64,000 nucleotides of DNA from Arthrobacter tumbae (GCF_016907495.1 NZ_JAFBCC010000001.1:1178001-1242000), one strand, 5' to 3'. Numbered from the stretch's first letter, positions 1 to 9,786 are shown. Notes: generated from the sequence alone by a model not told the origin. A program made the numbers and translations.

Positions 1-703
1 GATCTGATCCCTCCAGACCCGCATCCGACGATGTTTCGTCCGCCTTGCCAGCCCCTGCCGCAGAGTCCGATAGCAAGTTGGGGAGCAGCAGCAGGACGGA
101 TACGCCGATCGGCAACATCATGACCGCGGTTGCTGTGTTGGAGACCCACATGCTGAGGAAGGCGGTGGCCACCATGAAGCCGGCCACCATCTGGGCCGGC
201 TTCGTGCCCATGATCCGCACGGTTCGCAACGCGATTCGGCGGTGCAGGTTCCAGCGTTGCATGGCCAAGGCAAGAAGGAATCCTCCCATGAAAAGAAAGA
301 TGATGTTGCTGCCATAGGAGGCGCCGACGTCGTCGACTGCCACATCCTCACCGAGTACGGGGAAAATGATCAGCGGCAACAGCGCAGTGGCAGGAATCGG
401 AATGGCCTCCGTCATCCACCACACGCCCATCAGCACTGCCGTTGCGGCCGTCAGCTTCGCAGGATGCGCCAGGTCACCCGGCATCACCAGATAAACAAGC
501 AGCGCCAAGGCAAGGCCCACAGCCAAACCGGTCCATTTGATGCGGTGAGTCTTCGGGTCCTCAGCAGGAGCACGCTCACCGGGAGATTGAAAGTCGACGT
601 CCTGCCCCTGGGACTTCCGCGGGTGGTAATCCTTCAGGTGTGCTCCGGGGACGGATGGCCCGCGGCCAGCATCCTTTTCAGAAGGTTGCGATCCGATGGC
701 CAT
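1..703 (-). CDS. DASS (SLC13-type) anion symporter, N-terminal part
   Basis: The gene runs off the left edge; 234 codons are visible from an ATG at 703 with GGAG about seven bases upstream. A hydrophilic leader of about 55 residues precedes hydrophobic segments. WWMTEAIPIPATALLP, NIIFLFMGGFLLALAM and VSNTATAVMMLP are hallmarks of the divalent anion:Na+ symporter family, the last carrying the SNT substrate/sodium motif. Members import dicarboxylates or sulfate across the cytoplasmic membrane. The substrate cannot be read from this half. The next gene is also on the minus strand but separated by 112 bases, so co-transcription is uncertain. Confidence 0.85.
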   Translation of the reverse strand, partial: MAIGSQPSEKDAGRGPSVPGAHLKDYHPRKSQGQDVDFQSPGERAPAEDPKTHRIKWTGLAVGLALALLVYLVMPGDLAHPAKLTAATAVLMGVWWMTEAIPIPATALLPLIIFPVLGEDVAVDDVGASYGSNIIFLFMGGFLLALAMQRWNLHRRIALRTVRIMGTKPAQMVAGFMVATAFLSMWVSNTATAVMMLPIGVSVLLLLPNLLSDSAAGAGKADETSSDAGLEGSD

Positions 704-815
704 GTCTGCTCCAAGCGCCTTGGGTGAGGTGAATCACAGTCTAGGGGATGCCACGCAGAGTGAGAACGGTGTCAATCTCGGCAGGACTTCGATGAGCGTC
801 GCCTGCCTCATGCCC

Positions 816-1628
816 TCACCCCGCGCTCGGCTCAAGCAACTTAGCAGCAAGGTCAGCGAGCTGGTCCTGGGTGACGCCGTCGAGCTCGGCCTGGCTCATC
901 GCCTGCACGTTCGCAATCACTCCATTACCCCGCGCTGTGATTGAGAGGCTGTGGAAAACCGGTTGCCCGCCCAGCTTCTGAGTCACCCTCAGCCCAAAGG
1001 ACTCCTCGCCGATCCGCTCCAGCGGCAACTCCTCGGTGCTGGAGGTGATGGTATTGCCCTGAATGGTCGCGGTCACCTCAGAGCACTTCTCGAGCGCCTC
1101 GCGGCTGAGGTTGAACCCCTGCTGAACCGCACCCTCTGTTAACCCGTCCATCAGGACAACAGCCAAGTAGCCGCCCGAATCATCAGCAGCTCCCACCCCG
1201 CTGACCGCTCCAGCTGCCAGGTCCCCCGATGCCGCCGCATTGCCTGCCGCATGGTCCTTGCACTCCGCCGGTTGAACGTCTGCGCCCTCCATCGCCGACT
1301 GAACGATTTCAAGGCCCGCTGCAGCCTGCTCTGCAGAGACGAGCTGAAAAGAGTCCCCGAGGGCATCGGTCAACGCCGTCACTCTCGCTTCGAGTTCTGC
1401 CCTGCTTGGCGACTCAACGTCTGCGGGTGCCGGGGCAGTCGCTGAGGAGGTGGGTGCTGCGGCTGTCGCTGCACTGGTGGGTGCCGTCGTCGCGCTCTCG
1501 GGGAGCGAAGCCGAAGGGGCGCCCGCGCTGGCTCGTCCAAGTTCCGGCAAATCAGCGGAGCCGCCGCTGCAGCCGGTCAACAGCAGCACTGCTCCGAGTA
1601 CGCAGGAAGTTGCCAGTGATGCCTTCAT
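816..1628 (-). CDS. Predicted secreted lipoprotein, function unknown
   Basis: A 270-residue protein starting at ATG 1628, preceded at short distance by GGGGGA; a TTG four codons upstream overlaps that ribosome site and is less likely. The N-terminus MKASLATSCVLGAVLLLTGC ends in a lipobox (LLTGC), predicting lipidation and anchoring outside the membrane. A linker of about 60 residues rich in Ala, Pro, Ser and Thr follows, then a domain of mixed composition with two cysteines, C-terminal segment LGGQPVFHSLSITARGNG. I do not recognise the domain. It could be a surface sensor or binding protein; no function is assigned. Confidence 0.75.
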   Translation of the reverse strand: MKASLATSCVLGAVLLLTGCSGGSADLPELGRASAGAPSASLPESATTAPTSAATAAAPTSSATAPAPADVESPSRAELEARVTALTDALGDSFQLVSAEQAAAGLEIVQSAMEGADVQPAECKDHAAGNAAASGDLAAGAVSGVGAADDSGGYLAVVLMDGLTEGAVQQGFNLSREALEKCSEVTATIQGNTITSSTEELPLERIGEESFGLRVTQKLGGQPVFHSLSITARGNGVIANVQAMSQAELDGVTQDQLADLAAKLLEPSAG

Positions 1629-1680
1629 AGAGTCCCCCAAAGTCGGCTACGGCCGTTCCATCGACGGTCGGGCTTGTTCC

Positions 1681-1721
1681 CGATAGCAATTCCGCCATCG
1701 GATAGCGGTTGAATGCTATCG
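1681..1721. repeat. Inverted repeat upstream of the lipase maturation factor gene
   Basis: CGATAGCA at 1681-1688 and its exact complement TGCTATCG at 1714-1721 flank a 25-base spacer between the divergent lipoprotein and LMF1-like genes. This could be an operator or a weak hairpin; nothing else in the 207-base gap is recognisable. Confidence 0.3.
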
Positions 1722-1835
1722 CAAGGCACAAGCGCTACCGCTGAGCGGAGGGCGCAGCGCCGCAAGTACCCGCGCAGCATCTCACGGAGCCCCGGCGCCC
1801 TTGACGCTCCCTCCGTGCAGGAGTTTCGTTGACGC

Positions 1836-3278
1836 ATGGAGTTGTTGAGCGGCGTGCTCGACGCCGAGGGATACGAAGTAGGGCGGCAGATCCTCCAGCG
1901 CGGTGTCGCTGCCATCTACCTGCTCGCGTTTATCTCCGCCATCAACCAGTTCCCTGCGCTGCTCGGCGAAAACGGGCTGCTGCCTGCTCCGCGCTACATC
2001 CAGCGCGCAGGGAAACGCGCCGGCCCCACGCTCTTCCGATGGCGTTACTCGGACCGGATGTTGCTCGCCGTCTGCTGGATCGGCGCCGGAGTTGCGGCCC
2101 TGTTGGTCATCGGGCTACCCCAGACCGGACCCCCCTGGCTTCCTCTGCTCGCGTTCCTGATCCTGTGGGCGCTATACCTGTCGATCGTCAACATCGGCCA
2201 GGTGTTCTACGGTTTCGGTTGGGAAAGCCTGCTCCTCGAAGCCGGGTTCCTTGTCGCGTTCCTCGGTTCCAACGAGGCGGCGCCGCCGTTCCTGGTGCTG
2301 CTGGCCATCCGGTGGCTGGTGTTCCGGCTCGAGTTCGGCGCCGGCATGATCAAAATGCGCGGCGACCGGTCCTGGCGCGACCTCACCGCCCTCTACTACC
2401 ACCACGAGACCCAGCCGATGCCGAATCCAGTCAGCCGCTTCTTCCACCTGCTCCCCAAGCCGCTGCACCGGATGGAAGTCGCCGGAAACCACTTCGCCCA
2501 ACTGGTGGTGCCGTTCTTCCTCTTCGCGCCGCAGCCCGTCGCCGGATGGGCGGCCGTCATCATCATCGTCACCCAGGGCTGGCTGGTGATTTCCGGCAAC
2601 TTCGCCTGGCTCAACTGGATCACCATCGTCCTCACCTTCGGCGCGGTCCCCGACTCGTTCTATGAAGCACTTGGCATCACGATCGCGCCCACTCACAGCA
2701 CGACGCCGGTCTGGTTCGCCGCCGTCGTCGTTCTCATGACTGCCTTCATTGCTTACCTGAGCTGGCAGCCGCTGCGGAACCTCTTCGCCAAGCGGCAGCT
2801 GATGAACGCCAGTTTCAACCGCTTCCACCTGGTCAACGCGTACGGCGCGTTTGGCAGCGTGACCAAGGTCCGGTACGAGGTGATCGTCGAAGGAACTGCC
2901 GACGACGACGGCGCAGCCTCCTCCCGCTGGGAGGAGTACGAGTTCCGGGGCAAACCGGGCGATCCCGGCCGCATGCCCCGCCAGTACGCGCCATACCACC
3001 TCCGCCTCGACTGGCTCATGTGGTTCCTGGCGCTGGGGTCCGACGGCGGCTGGTTCACGCCACTGCTGGTGAAGCTCCTGGAAGCGGACCCGAAGATTCT
3101 CAAACTCCTGAGGCACGACCCGTTCGGCGGCAAACCTCCCCGCTATGTGCGGGCACGCATCTTCCGCTACCGCTTCACCACGCGGGAGGAGAAACGCGCC
3201 ACAGGACTCTGGTGGATGCGCGAGGAAACCGGAACACTCGTGGATCCCGTGTCCCTCAAGGCGGGCCAGCGTCGCTGA
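1836..3278 (+). CDS. Lipase maturation factor (LMF1) family membrane protein
   Basis: A 480-residue multi-pass membrane protein. The family-typical segments are present in order: NQFPALLGENGLLP near residue 40, RWLVFRLEFGAGMIKMRGD near 168, LTALYYHHETQPMPNP just after, GNFAWLNW near 255 and RHDPFGGKPPRYVRARIFRY near 440. In vertebrates LMF1 helps lipases fold in the ER; the role of the bacterial homologues is not known. The ATG at 1836 has AGGAG at 1819-1823, a rather long 12-base spacing. The second half (about 320-480) is soluble and Trp/Arg-rich. Family assignment is firm; a lipase client is only inference. Confidence 0.85.
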   Translation: MELLSGVLDAEGYEVGRQILQRGVAAIYLLAFISAINQFPALLGENGLLPAPRYIQRAGKRAGPTLFRWRYSDRMLLAVCWIGAGVAALLVIGLPQTGPPWLPLLAFLILWALYLSIVNIGQVFYGFGWESLLLEAGFLVAFLGSNEAAPPFLVLLAIRWLVFRLEFGAGMIKMRGDRSWRDLTALYYHHETQPMPNPVSRFFHLLPKPLHRMEVAGNHFAQLVVPFFLFAPQPVAGWAAVIIIVTQGWLVISGNFAWLNWITIVLTFGAVPDSFYEALGITIAPTHSTTPVWFAAVVVLMTAFIAYLSWQPLRNLFAKRQLMNASFNRFHLVNAYGAFGSVTKVRYEVIVEGTADDDGAASSRWEEYEFRGKPGDPGRMPRQYAPYHLRLDWLMWFLALGSDGGWFTPLLVKLLEADPKILKLLRHDPFGGKPPRYVRARIFRYRFTTREEKRATGLWWMREETGTLVDPVSLKAGQRR

Positions 3279-3425
3279 GCAGGCGCAGGATCCTCCTTTC
3301 GGCTGATGCCCGGACGCAGGCTCAGGACTACTCTGAAGTGCGGTTCTTTTGGTTCGACGCGCTGATCCCACCTCAACACAACGGGCCGCCCGCCAAATCA
3401 GCCCACTATTCGAGGAACCGGCTTC

Positions 3426-5159
3426 ATGCTGATCACCCTGGTCCGCTCATACCTGCGGCCCTACGCGCCACTGGTTACGGCTGTCGTTGTGCTGCAACTG
3501 GCCTCGACCATCGCCGCCCTCTTCCTGCCCAGCCTGAATGCGCAGATCATCGATGAGGGCGTCGCCGAGGGCGACACCGAGTACATCTGGAACATCGGCA
3601 TGGTGATGCTCTGGGTCAGCCTCATCCAGGTGGCCGCAGCAATCGCGGCGGTCTTCTTCGGGTCAAAAGCGGCCATGGCGCTGGGCCGCGACCTCCGCAA
3701 GAGCGTGTTCCACCGGGTGTCCGGATACTCGGCGCAGGAAGTCAGCCACTTTGGGGCGCCCAGCCTCATCACACGCGGAACCAATGACGTGCAGCAGGTG
3801 CAGATGCTCGTCCTGATGGGGCTGAACTTCATGGTTGCGGCGCCGATCATGTGCATCGGCGGCATCTTCATGGCGCTGCGCGAAGAACCGGCGCTCTCGT
3901 GGCTGGTCTGGGTGTCCGTGCCGGCGCTGTTCGTCGTCGTCGGTTTCCTGGTCTGGCGTCTGATGCCGCTGTTCCGCACCATGCAGGTCAAAATCGACAA
4001 CATCAACGGTGTGCTGCGTGAGCAGATCACCGGCATCCGTGTGGTGCGCGCTTTCGTGCGTGAGCCGTATGAGGCCCAGCGGTTCGGCCGCGCAAACCGG
4101 GAGCTCACGGACGTCTCGCTGGCTGTGGGCTCACTTTTTGTCCTCATGTTTCCGGCCATCGGCATGATCCTCCACCTCGCCACCGCGGCGGTGCTGTGGT
4201 TCGGCGGCCTCCGGGTGGCCGCGGGAGAAATGGAAGTGGGTGCGCTCACCGCGTTTCTGCAATACCTGCTTCAAATCCTCGTGGCAGTCATGATGGGCAC
4301 CTTCATGGCCATGATGATCCCCCGCGCGTCCGTCTGTGCCGAACGCATCGGCGAAGTGCTGGACATCGAACCTTCGATCCACGAAACGGAGCGGCCGCTG
4401 CAACCCGCGTCCAAGGCCGGCGTGGTCGAATTCCGCAGCGTCACCTTCGCCTACCCCGGCGCTGAGGAGCCCGTCCTGAAGAACATCAGCTTCACCGCCC
4501 GGCCCGGGCAGACCACTGCCATTGTGGGGAGCACCGGTGCCGGCAAGAGCACGCTGATTTCCATGCTTCCCCGCCTTTTCGACGTCGGCAACGGCCAGGT
4601 TCTGCTCGACGGCGTCCCCGTCACCGACATGGCCCGCCCGGACATCACCGACCGGGTGGCGCTGGTGCCGCAGCGCCCCTACCTCTTCTCGGGCACCGTT
4701 GCGCACAACCTGCGGTTCGGAAACCCGAACGCGCACGACGACGACCTCTGGGACGCGCTCACAGTCGCCCAGGCAGCGGATTTCGTCCGCGCGAAAGACC
4801 ACGGACTGGAGGCTCCGGTCTCGCAGGGCGGCACCAACGTCTCGGGCGGGCAGCGCCAGCGGCTTTGCATTGCGCGGGCACTGGTAGCCGAACCGAAGGT
4901 CTATCTGTTCGACGACTCGTTCTCCGCACTCGACGTCACCACCGATTCGCGGTTGCGGGCCGCGCTGAAATCGAGAACCCGGGACGCCACCGTGATCATC
5001 GTCGCGCAGCGTGTCACCACCATTACCGACGCCGACCAGATTCTCGTGATGGAGAACGGGGAGATCGTCGCCCGCGGCACCCATGAGGAACTGCTGGAGA
5101 CCTCGCCGACCTACCAGGAGATCGTTGAATCACAGACGACGGCGGAGGAGGTGGCATGA
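3426..5159 (+). CDS. Heterodimeric ABC exporter, subunit with degenerate ATP site
   Basis: A 577-residue fused permease-ATPase of the MDR type: six hydrophobic segments to about residue 310, then a nucleotide-binding domain. The Walker A GSTGAGKST lies near 367 and the signature VSGGQRQ near 472 is canonical, but Walker B reads VYLFDDSFSALD with Asp497 where the catalytic Glu belongs. The next gene has the complementary defect, so the two should form one asymmetric pump like TM287/288 or BmrCD. Stop and next start overlap (ATGA at 5156-5159), indicating translational coupling. The exported substrate is unknown; drugs or lipids are usual. Confidence 0.9.
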   Translation: MLITLVRSYLRPYAPLVTAVVVLQLASTIAALFLPSLNAQIIDEGVAEGDTEYIWNIGMVMLWVSLIQVAAAIAAVFFGSKAAMALGRDLRKSVFHRVSGYSAQEVSHFGAPSLITRGTNDVQQVQMLVLMGLNFMVAAPIMCIGGIFMALREEPALSWLVWVSVPALFVVVGFLVWRLMPLFRTMQVKIDNINGVLREQITGIRVVRAFVREPYEAQRFGRANRELTDVSLAVGSLFVLMFPAIGMILHLATAAVLWFGGLRVAAGEMEVGALTAFLQYLLQILVAVMMGTFMAMMIPRASVCAERIGEVLDIEPSIHETERPLQPASKAGVVEFRSVTFAYPGAEEPVLKNISFTARPGQTTAIVGSTGAGKSTLISMLPRLFDVGNGQVLLDGVPVTDMARPDITDRVALVPQRPYLFSGTVAHNLRFGNPNAHDDDLWDALTVAQAADFVRAKDHGLEAPVSQGGTNVSGGQRQRLCIARALVAEPKVYLFDDSFSALDVTTDSRLRAALKSRTRDATVIIVAQRVTTITDADQILVMENGEIVARGTHEELLETSPTYQEIVESQTTAEEVA

Positions 5160-7192
5160 GCACCGACAAGGACTTCCGACCCGACGAAGACCGGTCCATC
5201 GACCCGGTCGTCGCACCCACACCCGGCGCCGCGGCAGACGCCGAGGCGCAGGTGCTCGACGAGGAGTTCCGCCCCTCCGAAGCTGACGGTGACATGTTCG
5301 GCGGCACCCCGGCAAAGAAGGCCAAGCATTTCTGGCCGTCCGCCAAGCGGCTCTTCAGTCTGCTGGCACCGGAAAGAACCGCCATCGTGGTGGTGCTCGC
5401 GATGGTGGTTGTCGCCGTCGTACTCAATGTCATCGCACCGCGGGTGCTCGGCAGCGCGATGGATGTCATCTTCAGCGGTGTCATCAGCAGCAACCTGCCC
5501 GAAGGCGCCAACCAGCAACAGGTGATCGACGGCTTGCGGGCTGAGGGGCAGGATCAGTTCGCCGACATGCTCTCCGGCATGGAACTGACCCCCGGTGCGG
5601 GCATCGACTTCACCCTGCTCGGCCGGCTCATCCTGCTGGTGCTGGGCATGTACCTGGTGTCTTCGGTCTTCATGTGGCTGCAGGGATACCTGCTGAACAA
5701 GGTCGTCATGCGGGTGGTTTACAACCTGCGCCGGGACGTGGAGGCCAAGCTGAACCGGCTCCCGCTGAACTACTTCGACACCCGGCAGCGAGGCGACCTG
5801 CTTTCCCGCGTAACCAACGACGTCGACAATGTCCAGCAGGCGCTGCAGCAGGCTTTCGCGCAGCTCATCATGTCGGCCCTGAGCCTGATCGGCATCATGG
5901 TGATGATGTTCGTGGTCTCGTGGCAACTTGCCCTGATCGCCCTCGTAGCGCTGCCGCTGTCGGCGCTGGGGGCGGGCCTGATCGGGGTCCGCAGCCAGAA
6001 ACTGTTCGCGGAGCAGTGGAAGAACACCGGCCAGTTGAACGGGCACATCGAGGAGTCATTCAGCGGCCATGACCTGGTTCGGGTTTTCGGCCGGGAGAAG
6101 GAATCGCTGGAGCAGTTCGACCAGAAGAACGAGGAGCTCTACAAGGCCTCCTTCGGTGCTCAGTTTGTGTCCGGAATGATCATGCCGGTCATGCAGTTCA
6201 TCTCCTACCTTTCCTACGTGGGGATCGCGGTGGTCGGTGGGCTGCGCGTGGCCTCCGGCTCAATGACCCTCGGTGAGGCGACGGCGTTCATCCAGTACTC
6301 ACGTGAATTTAACCAGCCCTTGAGTCAAATGGCGGGCATGGCGAACATGCTGCAGTCAGGTGTTGCCTCGGCGGAACGGGTGTTCGAACTGCTCGACGCC
6401 GATGAGCAGGATCCTGACACGGCCGTCGCCTCCCTGCCCGCAAAGACGGACGGCCACGTCGAGTTCCAGCATGTCAGCTTCAGCTACTCGCCGGACCGGC
6501 CACTGATCGAAGACCTGTCCTTTGCGGCCAGACCTGGTGAGACAGTGGCGATTGTGGGCCCGACTGGTGCAGGCAAGACCACGCTGGTGAATCTCGTGAT
6601 GCGGTTCTATGAACTCAATTCCGGGCGCATCACCCTAGATGGCGTGGATATCACCCAGATCAGCCGCGCGGAGCTGCGCTCCCGGGTGGGCATGGTTCTG
6701 CAGGATGCCTGGCTCTTCGGCGGGTCGATCTACGAGAACATCCGTTACGGCAACCTGGATGCCACGGAGGAACAGGTGATGCAGGCGGCGAAAGCCACCT
6801 TCGTTGACCGCTTTGTGCGGGCATTGCCGGACGGTTATGACACCGTCATTGACGAGGAGGGCAACAACGTCAGCGCGGGTGAGAAGCAGCTGATCACCAT
6901 CGCGCGGGCGTTCCTCGCCAGCCCATCACTGCTGATCCTTGACGAGGCCACCAGCTCGGTTGATACCCGGACCGAGCTGCTGGTGCAGCACGCCATGGCG
7001 GCGTTGCGGACAGACCGTACGAGCTTTGTCATAGCCCACCGTCTGTCCACCATCCGCGATGCAGACATCATCCTGGTGATGGAGGCCGGCCGGATAGTGG
7101 AGCAGGGCAGTCATTTGGAACTTCTTGAGGCACAGGGAGCGTACTACCGGCTCTACATGTCGCAATTCGCAGCGGCGGCGGATCCCGTTTAG
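5156..7192 (+). CDS. Heterodimeric ABC exporter, catalytic subunit
   Basis: A 678-residue fused permease-ATPase coupled to the preceding half. An acidic N-terminal tail of about 60 residues precedes the membrane domain, and an insertion of about 40 residues (Asn/Gln-rich, about 112-155) lies between the first two membrane segments. Walker A GPTGAGKTT is near 467 and Walker B LLILDEATSSVD has the catalytic Glu at 597, whereas the signature is divergent (VSAGEKQ near 572 instead of LSGGQ). The intact Walker B here and intact signature in the partner together build one competent ATP site. Substrate unknown. Confidence 0.9.
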   Translation: MSTDKDFRPDEDRSIDPVVAPTPGAAADAEAQVLDEEFRPSEADGDMFGGTPAKKAKHFWPSAKRLFSLLAPERTAIVVVLAMVVVAVVLNVIAPRVLGSAMDVIFSGVISSNLPEGANQQQVIDGLRAEGQDQFADMLSGMELTPGAGIDFTLLGRLILLVLGMYLVSSVFMWLQGYLLNKVVMRVVYNLRRDVEAKLNRLPLNYFDTRQRGDLLSRVTNDVDNVQQALQQAFAQLIMSALSLIGIMVMMFVVSWQLALIALVALPLSALGAGLIGVRSQKLFAEQWKNTGQLNGHIEESFSGHDLVRVFGREKESLEQFDQKNEELYKASFGAQFVSGMIMPVMQFISYLSYVGIAVVGGLRVASGSMTLGEATAFIQYSREFNQPLSQMAGMANMLQSGVASAERVFELLDADEQDPDTAVASLPAKTDGHVEFQHVSFSYSPDRPLIEDLSFAARPGETVAIVGPTGAGKTTLVNLVMRFYELNSGRITLDGVDITQISRAELRSRVGMVLQDAWLFGGSIYENIRYGNLDATEEQVMQAAKATFVDRFVRALPDGYDTVIDEEGNNVSAGEKQLITIARAFLASPSLLILDEATSSVDTRTELLVQHAMAALRTDRTSFVIAHRLSTIRDADIILVMEAGRIVEQGSHLELLEAQGAYYRLYMSQFAAAADPV

Positions 7193-7262
7193 GTGCCCGC
7201 GGAGTTCCCCATGTCGGTCCGCTGCTGTTTGAATGGACGATGACCATGCAAGGGGGAACGTC

Positions 7263-7487
7263 ATGACGTACACCAAACTTTTCCTGACGGGCGGCACGTC
7301 GCTGCTCGCCGGCGCCTTCCTTTTGCTTGTGCCGTTTAGCAGCATCATCAACGGCACGGCAAGCGGGCTGGACTGGTTCCTCGCAGCAGTCGGTGCCTTC
7401 CTCCTGCTCGAAGGCGCCCTGATGTTCTTCCTCGGGGTGCAGTCACGAAAGAGGGACCTGAGCCGGCGCCGGTTCTTGGAGCGCTAA
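7263..7487 (+). CDS. Small two-helix membrane protein
   Basis: A 74-residue protein from ATG 7263, chosen because GGGGGAAC lies just upstream; an in-frame earlier ATG at 7233 has no ribosome site. Two hydrophobic segments (about 4-25 and 37-60) are followed by the basic tail RKRDLSRRRFLER, which should face the cytoplasm. No family is recognised. It lies 70 bases after the ABC pair on the same strand and its stop overlaps the stop of the convergent gene by four bases. It may be expressed with the exporter, but a role in it is not shown. Confidence 0.65.
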   Translation: MTYTKLFLTGGTSLLAGAFLLLVPFSSIINGTASGLDWFLAAVGAFLLLEGALMFFLGVQSRKRDLSRRRFLER

Positions 7488-9010
7488 CCGTTCCCGTGCG
7501 GGTTGGTCATCGCAACCACGAGGAACACAACGCCACTGATCACCGCCTGAACAACGAGCACCGGCAACGCAACCACGCCGAGGTACAGCGTGAGGACCAC
7601 GGGCATCAGGCTCAGAACCGTCACATCCACACCGCGCAGCAGTGCCGCTAGTTGTGCGCGCGGGACCGGGCCGAACGGCGTCTCAACCGGTGGCGCTGAC
7701 CAGTCCGTCGCCGGGCGGCTGGCACCACGAACGGTACCCGCACCCATTCCGATACCGGCAAGCGCCGACACCAGGATCAGCATCGGGCCAGCCGCCCCGA
7801 GGAACGCCAATACCCCACCGAGCAGCGCCATCCACAGCATCATCGTGGCGGCAGGCATGGCGGCCCGGCTCGCCCGAACCAGCGTTGGGTTTACCGGCAC
7901 CAGCCCATCGAGCTCCGGCACCAGTGCCGCTCTCCGCGCTACCGCCCCGAACCCTGATGCCACAGCGCAACCGGCAAGAACGACGGCGCCCAACTGCACA
8001 AAGACCGGCAAGCCGCCGTCCACAAGCATCACCGCAACGCACGCAACCAGCCAGAGCACCGCCGTCGTCGGCGTGGGGTGCAGGCGCAGGAAACCAACGA
8101 CGTCGGCGCGCAGCAGTGCTGCGAACGGGCTGCGCATGGGCCACCTGAAATAGCGTGCACCGCGGCGGTGCGCGGTACGGGAATCAGCGCGGACCGCACG
8201 CAGCAACTCATTCGAGTCCATGAAGTACAGCGACGAGCCAACGTGACCGGACACCGCTCCGGCACGGGTGAGCTCGCCGCCGGAAACAAGACCTGCGCGC
8301 GGTGAAACCAACCGCAACAGGGCCATGGCAAGAACCAGTGCTGCGCCGAAGGACCAGGCTGACGGCACCAATACAGTGGCGAACGCACCGGCAACGGCAA
8401 TGCCGGCCGCTGCAAACTTCAACCCAACCGACCGCCCACTCCCCTGCAGCAACGCTGCAGTGCCCATCGCAGCCACAACGAGCACTCCGAAAGTGGCGGC
8501 GGCATAGGCATGAGTCAGCGGCGCCCGTTCCAGCGCGCCCAGAATGCTGACCGGCGTATAGGCTACGGTCGCACCCGCACCGGCAAGCACGGCACGCCGC
8601 AGGAACGGACCCCACACCATCGGCCGCCGGTCCACCGGCAGGGAGAGCCACCATGTGCTCTCCGGCCCACCCACCGCGAGCGGTCCCAGCCTCCGGCCAA
8701 GTACGACGACGGCGGCGAGCGCTGCGAAGGTCAGCAGAACCTCCAGTGCCTGGCTGGGGAGGACGAGTACCGGGTCGGCGATGAGGCCGCTGTCCGTGGC
8801 GGAGCGCTGCGCGAATTCACCCCGTAGCGCGAGCACGAAGGACACCGCGAGGGCAACCGCGCACCCGAGAGCCAGGACACTGACGTAGACGTCGACGAAA
8901 AGGTCAGGCAGGGAGGTCCGGGACCGGTTGTAGCGGCGGGCCGACCGCCGGGTGAACCGGACGATTTCCCCGGCCCGGGCGGCTGAGCCCACCTCTATCA
9001 CCGTACTCAT
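7484..9010 (-). CDS. Large membrane protein paired with an ABC ATPase (DUF6297-like)
   Basis: A 508-residue protein with roughly ten to twelve hydrophobic segments, starting at ATG 9010, which shares one base with the stop of the ATPase gene upstream. The overlap and the ATPase context make it the permease of an ABC-2-like transporter. The N-terminus (about 1-40) is basic with RFTRRSARRYNRSR. I recall a family of this size and context called DUF6297 in Micrococcaceae, but I cannot verify membership. The substrate and direction of transport are unknown. Confidence 0.7.
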   Translation of the reverse strand: MSTVIEVGSAARAGEIVRFTRRSARRYNRSRTSLPDLFVDVYVSVLALGCAVALAVSFVLALRGEFAQRSATDSGLIADPVLVLPSQALEVLLTFAALAAVVVLGRRLGPLAVGGPESTWWLSLPVDRRPMVWGPFLRRAVLAGAGATVAYTPVSILGALERAPLTHAYAAATFGVLVVAAMGTAALLQGSGRSVGLKFAAAGIAVAGAFATVLVPSAWSFGAALVLAMALLRLVSPRAGLVSGGELTRAGAVSGHVGSSLYFMDSNELLRAVRADSRTAHRRGARYFRWPMRSPFAALLRADVVGFLRLHPTPTTAVLWLVACVAVMLVDGGLPVFVQLGAVVLAGCAVASGFGAVARRAALVPELDGLVPVNPTLVRASRAAMPAATMMLWMALLGGVLAFLGAAGPMLILVSALAGIGMGAGTVRGASRPATDWSAPPVETPFGPVPRAQLAALLRGVDVTVLSLMPVVLTLYLGVVALPVLVVQAVISGVVFLVVAMTNPHGNG

Positions 9011-9696
9011 CAAGCGCCCGCGATGATGGCGGCTGCGGCTCCCGGCGCTGCAAGGGTTACATCGTCGTCGATGACCAGGCACGAGCTTGCCGTGTCCAGC
9101 AAGAGCTGCGGATCATGCGTGACGAGCACTACCGTCGCCCCGCCCGCTGCCAGCGAACGGATACGCCCGCCCAACGCTTCACGCATCACTGGGTCGAGCC
9201 GCTGTTCGGGTTCGTCAAGGATGAGCAGCGAGGCCGGCCGCATCAAGCCGGCAGCCAGCAGTGTGCGGCGGCGCTGGCCCGATGATAGCGATTCAGGCAC
9301 CACGTCGGCCCGCTCATGGAGCCCGAAGAAGCTCAACTCCTCCTGCACCTGCGCCTCAGGATCAGGCAGGGAATGCCCGCGGGCGACCAGCAGCAGATGT
9401 TCGCGGACCGTGAGGGATGGGAAGAACATGTCCTCGTCGAAAACGGTGGACACCTCCCTGCGGAAGGCAACGGCGTCGGGATTTGCCAACAGCCCGTGGA
9501 CTTTCACGTCACCCGAGATGGGGAGCTGCCGACCGGCGAGCGTGCGTGCGGCCGTCGACTTGCCCGCTCCATTGAAACCGACAACGCCGAGGATCTCCCC
9601 GGCACGCACGGCCACCGAAATTTCACCGCAGACGGGTGCGCCCGCGTAGCCGACAACGAGGCGCTCGGCCTCCAAAACTGTCCCCCGTGAACTCAC
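9010..9696 (-). CDS. ABC transporter ATP-binding protein
   Basis: A 228-residue single nucleotide-binding domain. Walker A GFNGAGKST near residue 41, signature LSSGQRRR near 135 and Walker B LLILDEPEQRLD near 157 are present, with the switch His in VTHDPQLLL. It drives the membrane protein encoded immediately downstream (one-base overlap at 9010). The ATPase resembles those of simple ABC-2 exporters. A compact two-gene unit without a binding protein argues for export rather than uptake. Confidence 0.88.
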   Translation of the reverse strand: MSSRGTVLEAERLVVGYAGAPVCGEISVAVRAGEILGVVGFNGAGKSTAARTLAGRQLPISGDVKVHGLLANPDAVAFRREVSTVFDEDMFFPSLTVREHLLLVARGHSLPDPEAQVQEELSFFGLHERADVVPESLSSGQRRRTLLAAGLMRPASLLILDEPEQRLDPVMREALGGRIRSLAAGGATVVLVTHDPQLLLDTASSCLVIDDDVTLAAPGAAAAIIAGA

Positions 9697-9773
9697 CCTC
9701 CAACCCTATCGGGACGGCAGCGCAGCGGTCCCGTAACGTTTCAGCTCCCCCGGCACATGGCCCGGAATCGGTT

Positions 9774-9779
9774 TACAGT
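9774..9779 (+). promoter_or_regulatory. -10 element of a probable leaderless promoter
   Basis: TACAGT ends seven bases before the GTG start at 9787 and no Shine-Dalgarno sequence lies between. This spacing places transcription start at or next to the start codon. Confidence 0.45.
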
Positions 9780-9786
9780 TGATTGA

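Noticed and set aside
2172..3371. 399-codon open frame antisense to the LMF1-like gene
   Set aside because: Low-complexity acidic/Gly shadow; the plus strand has family motifs.
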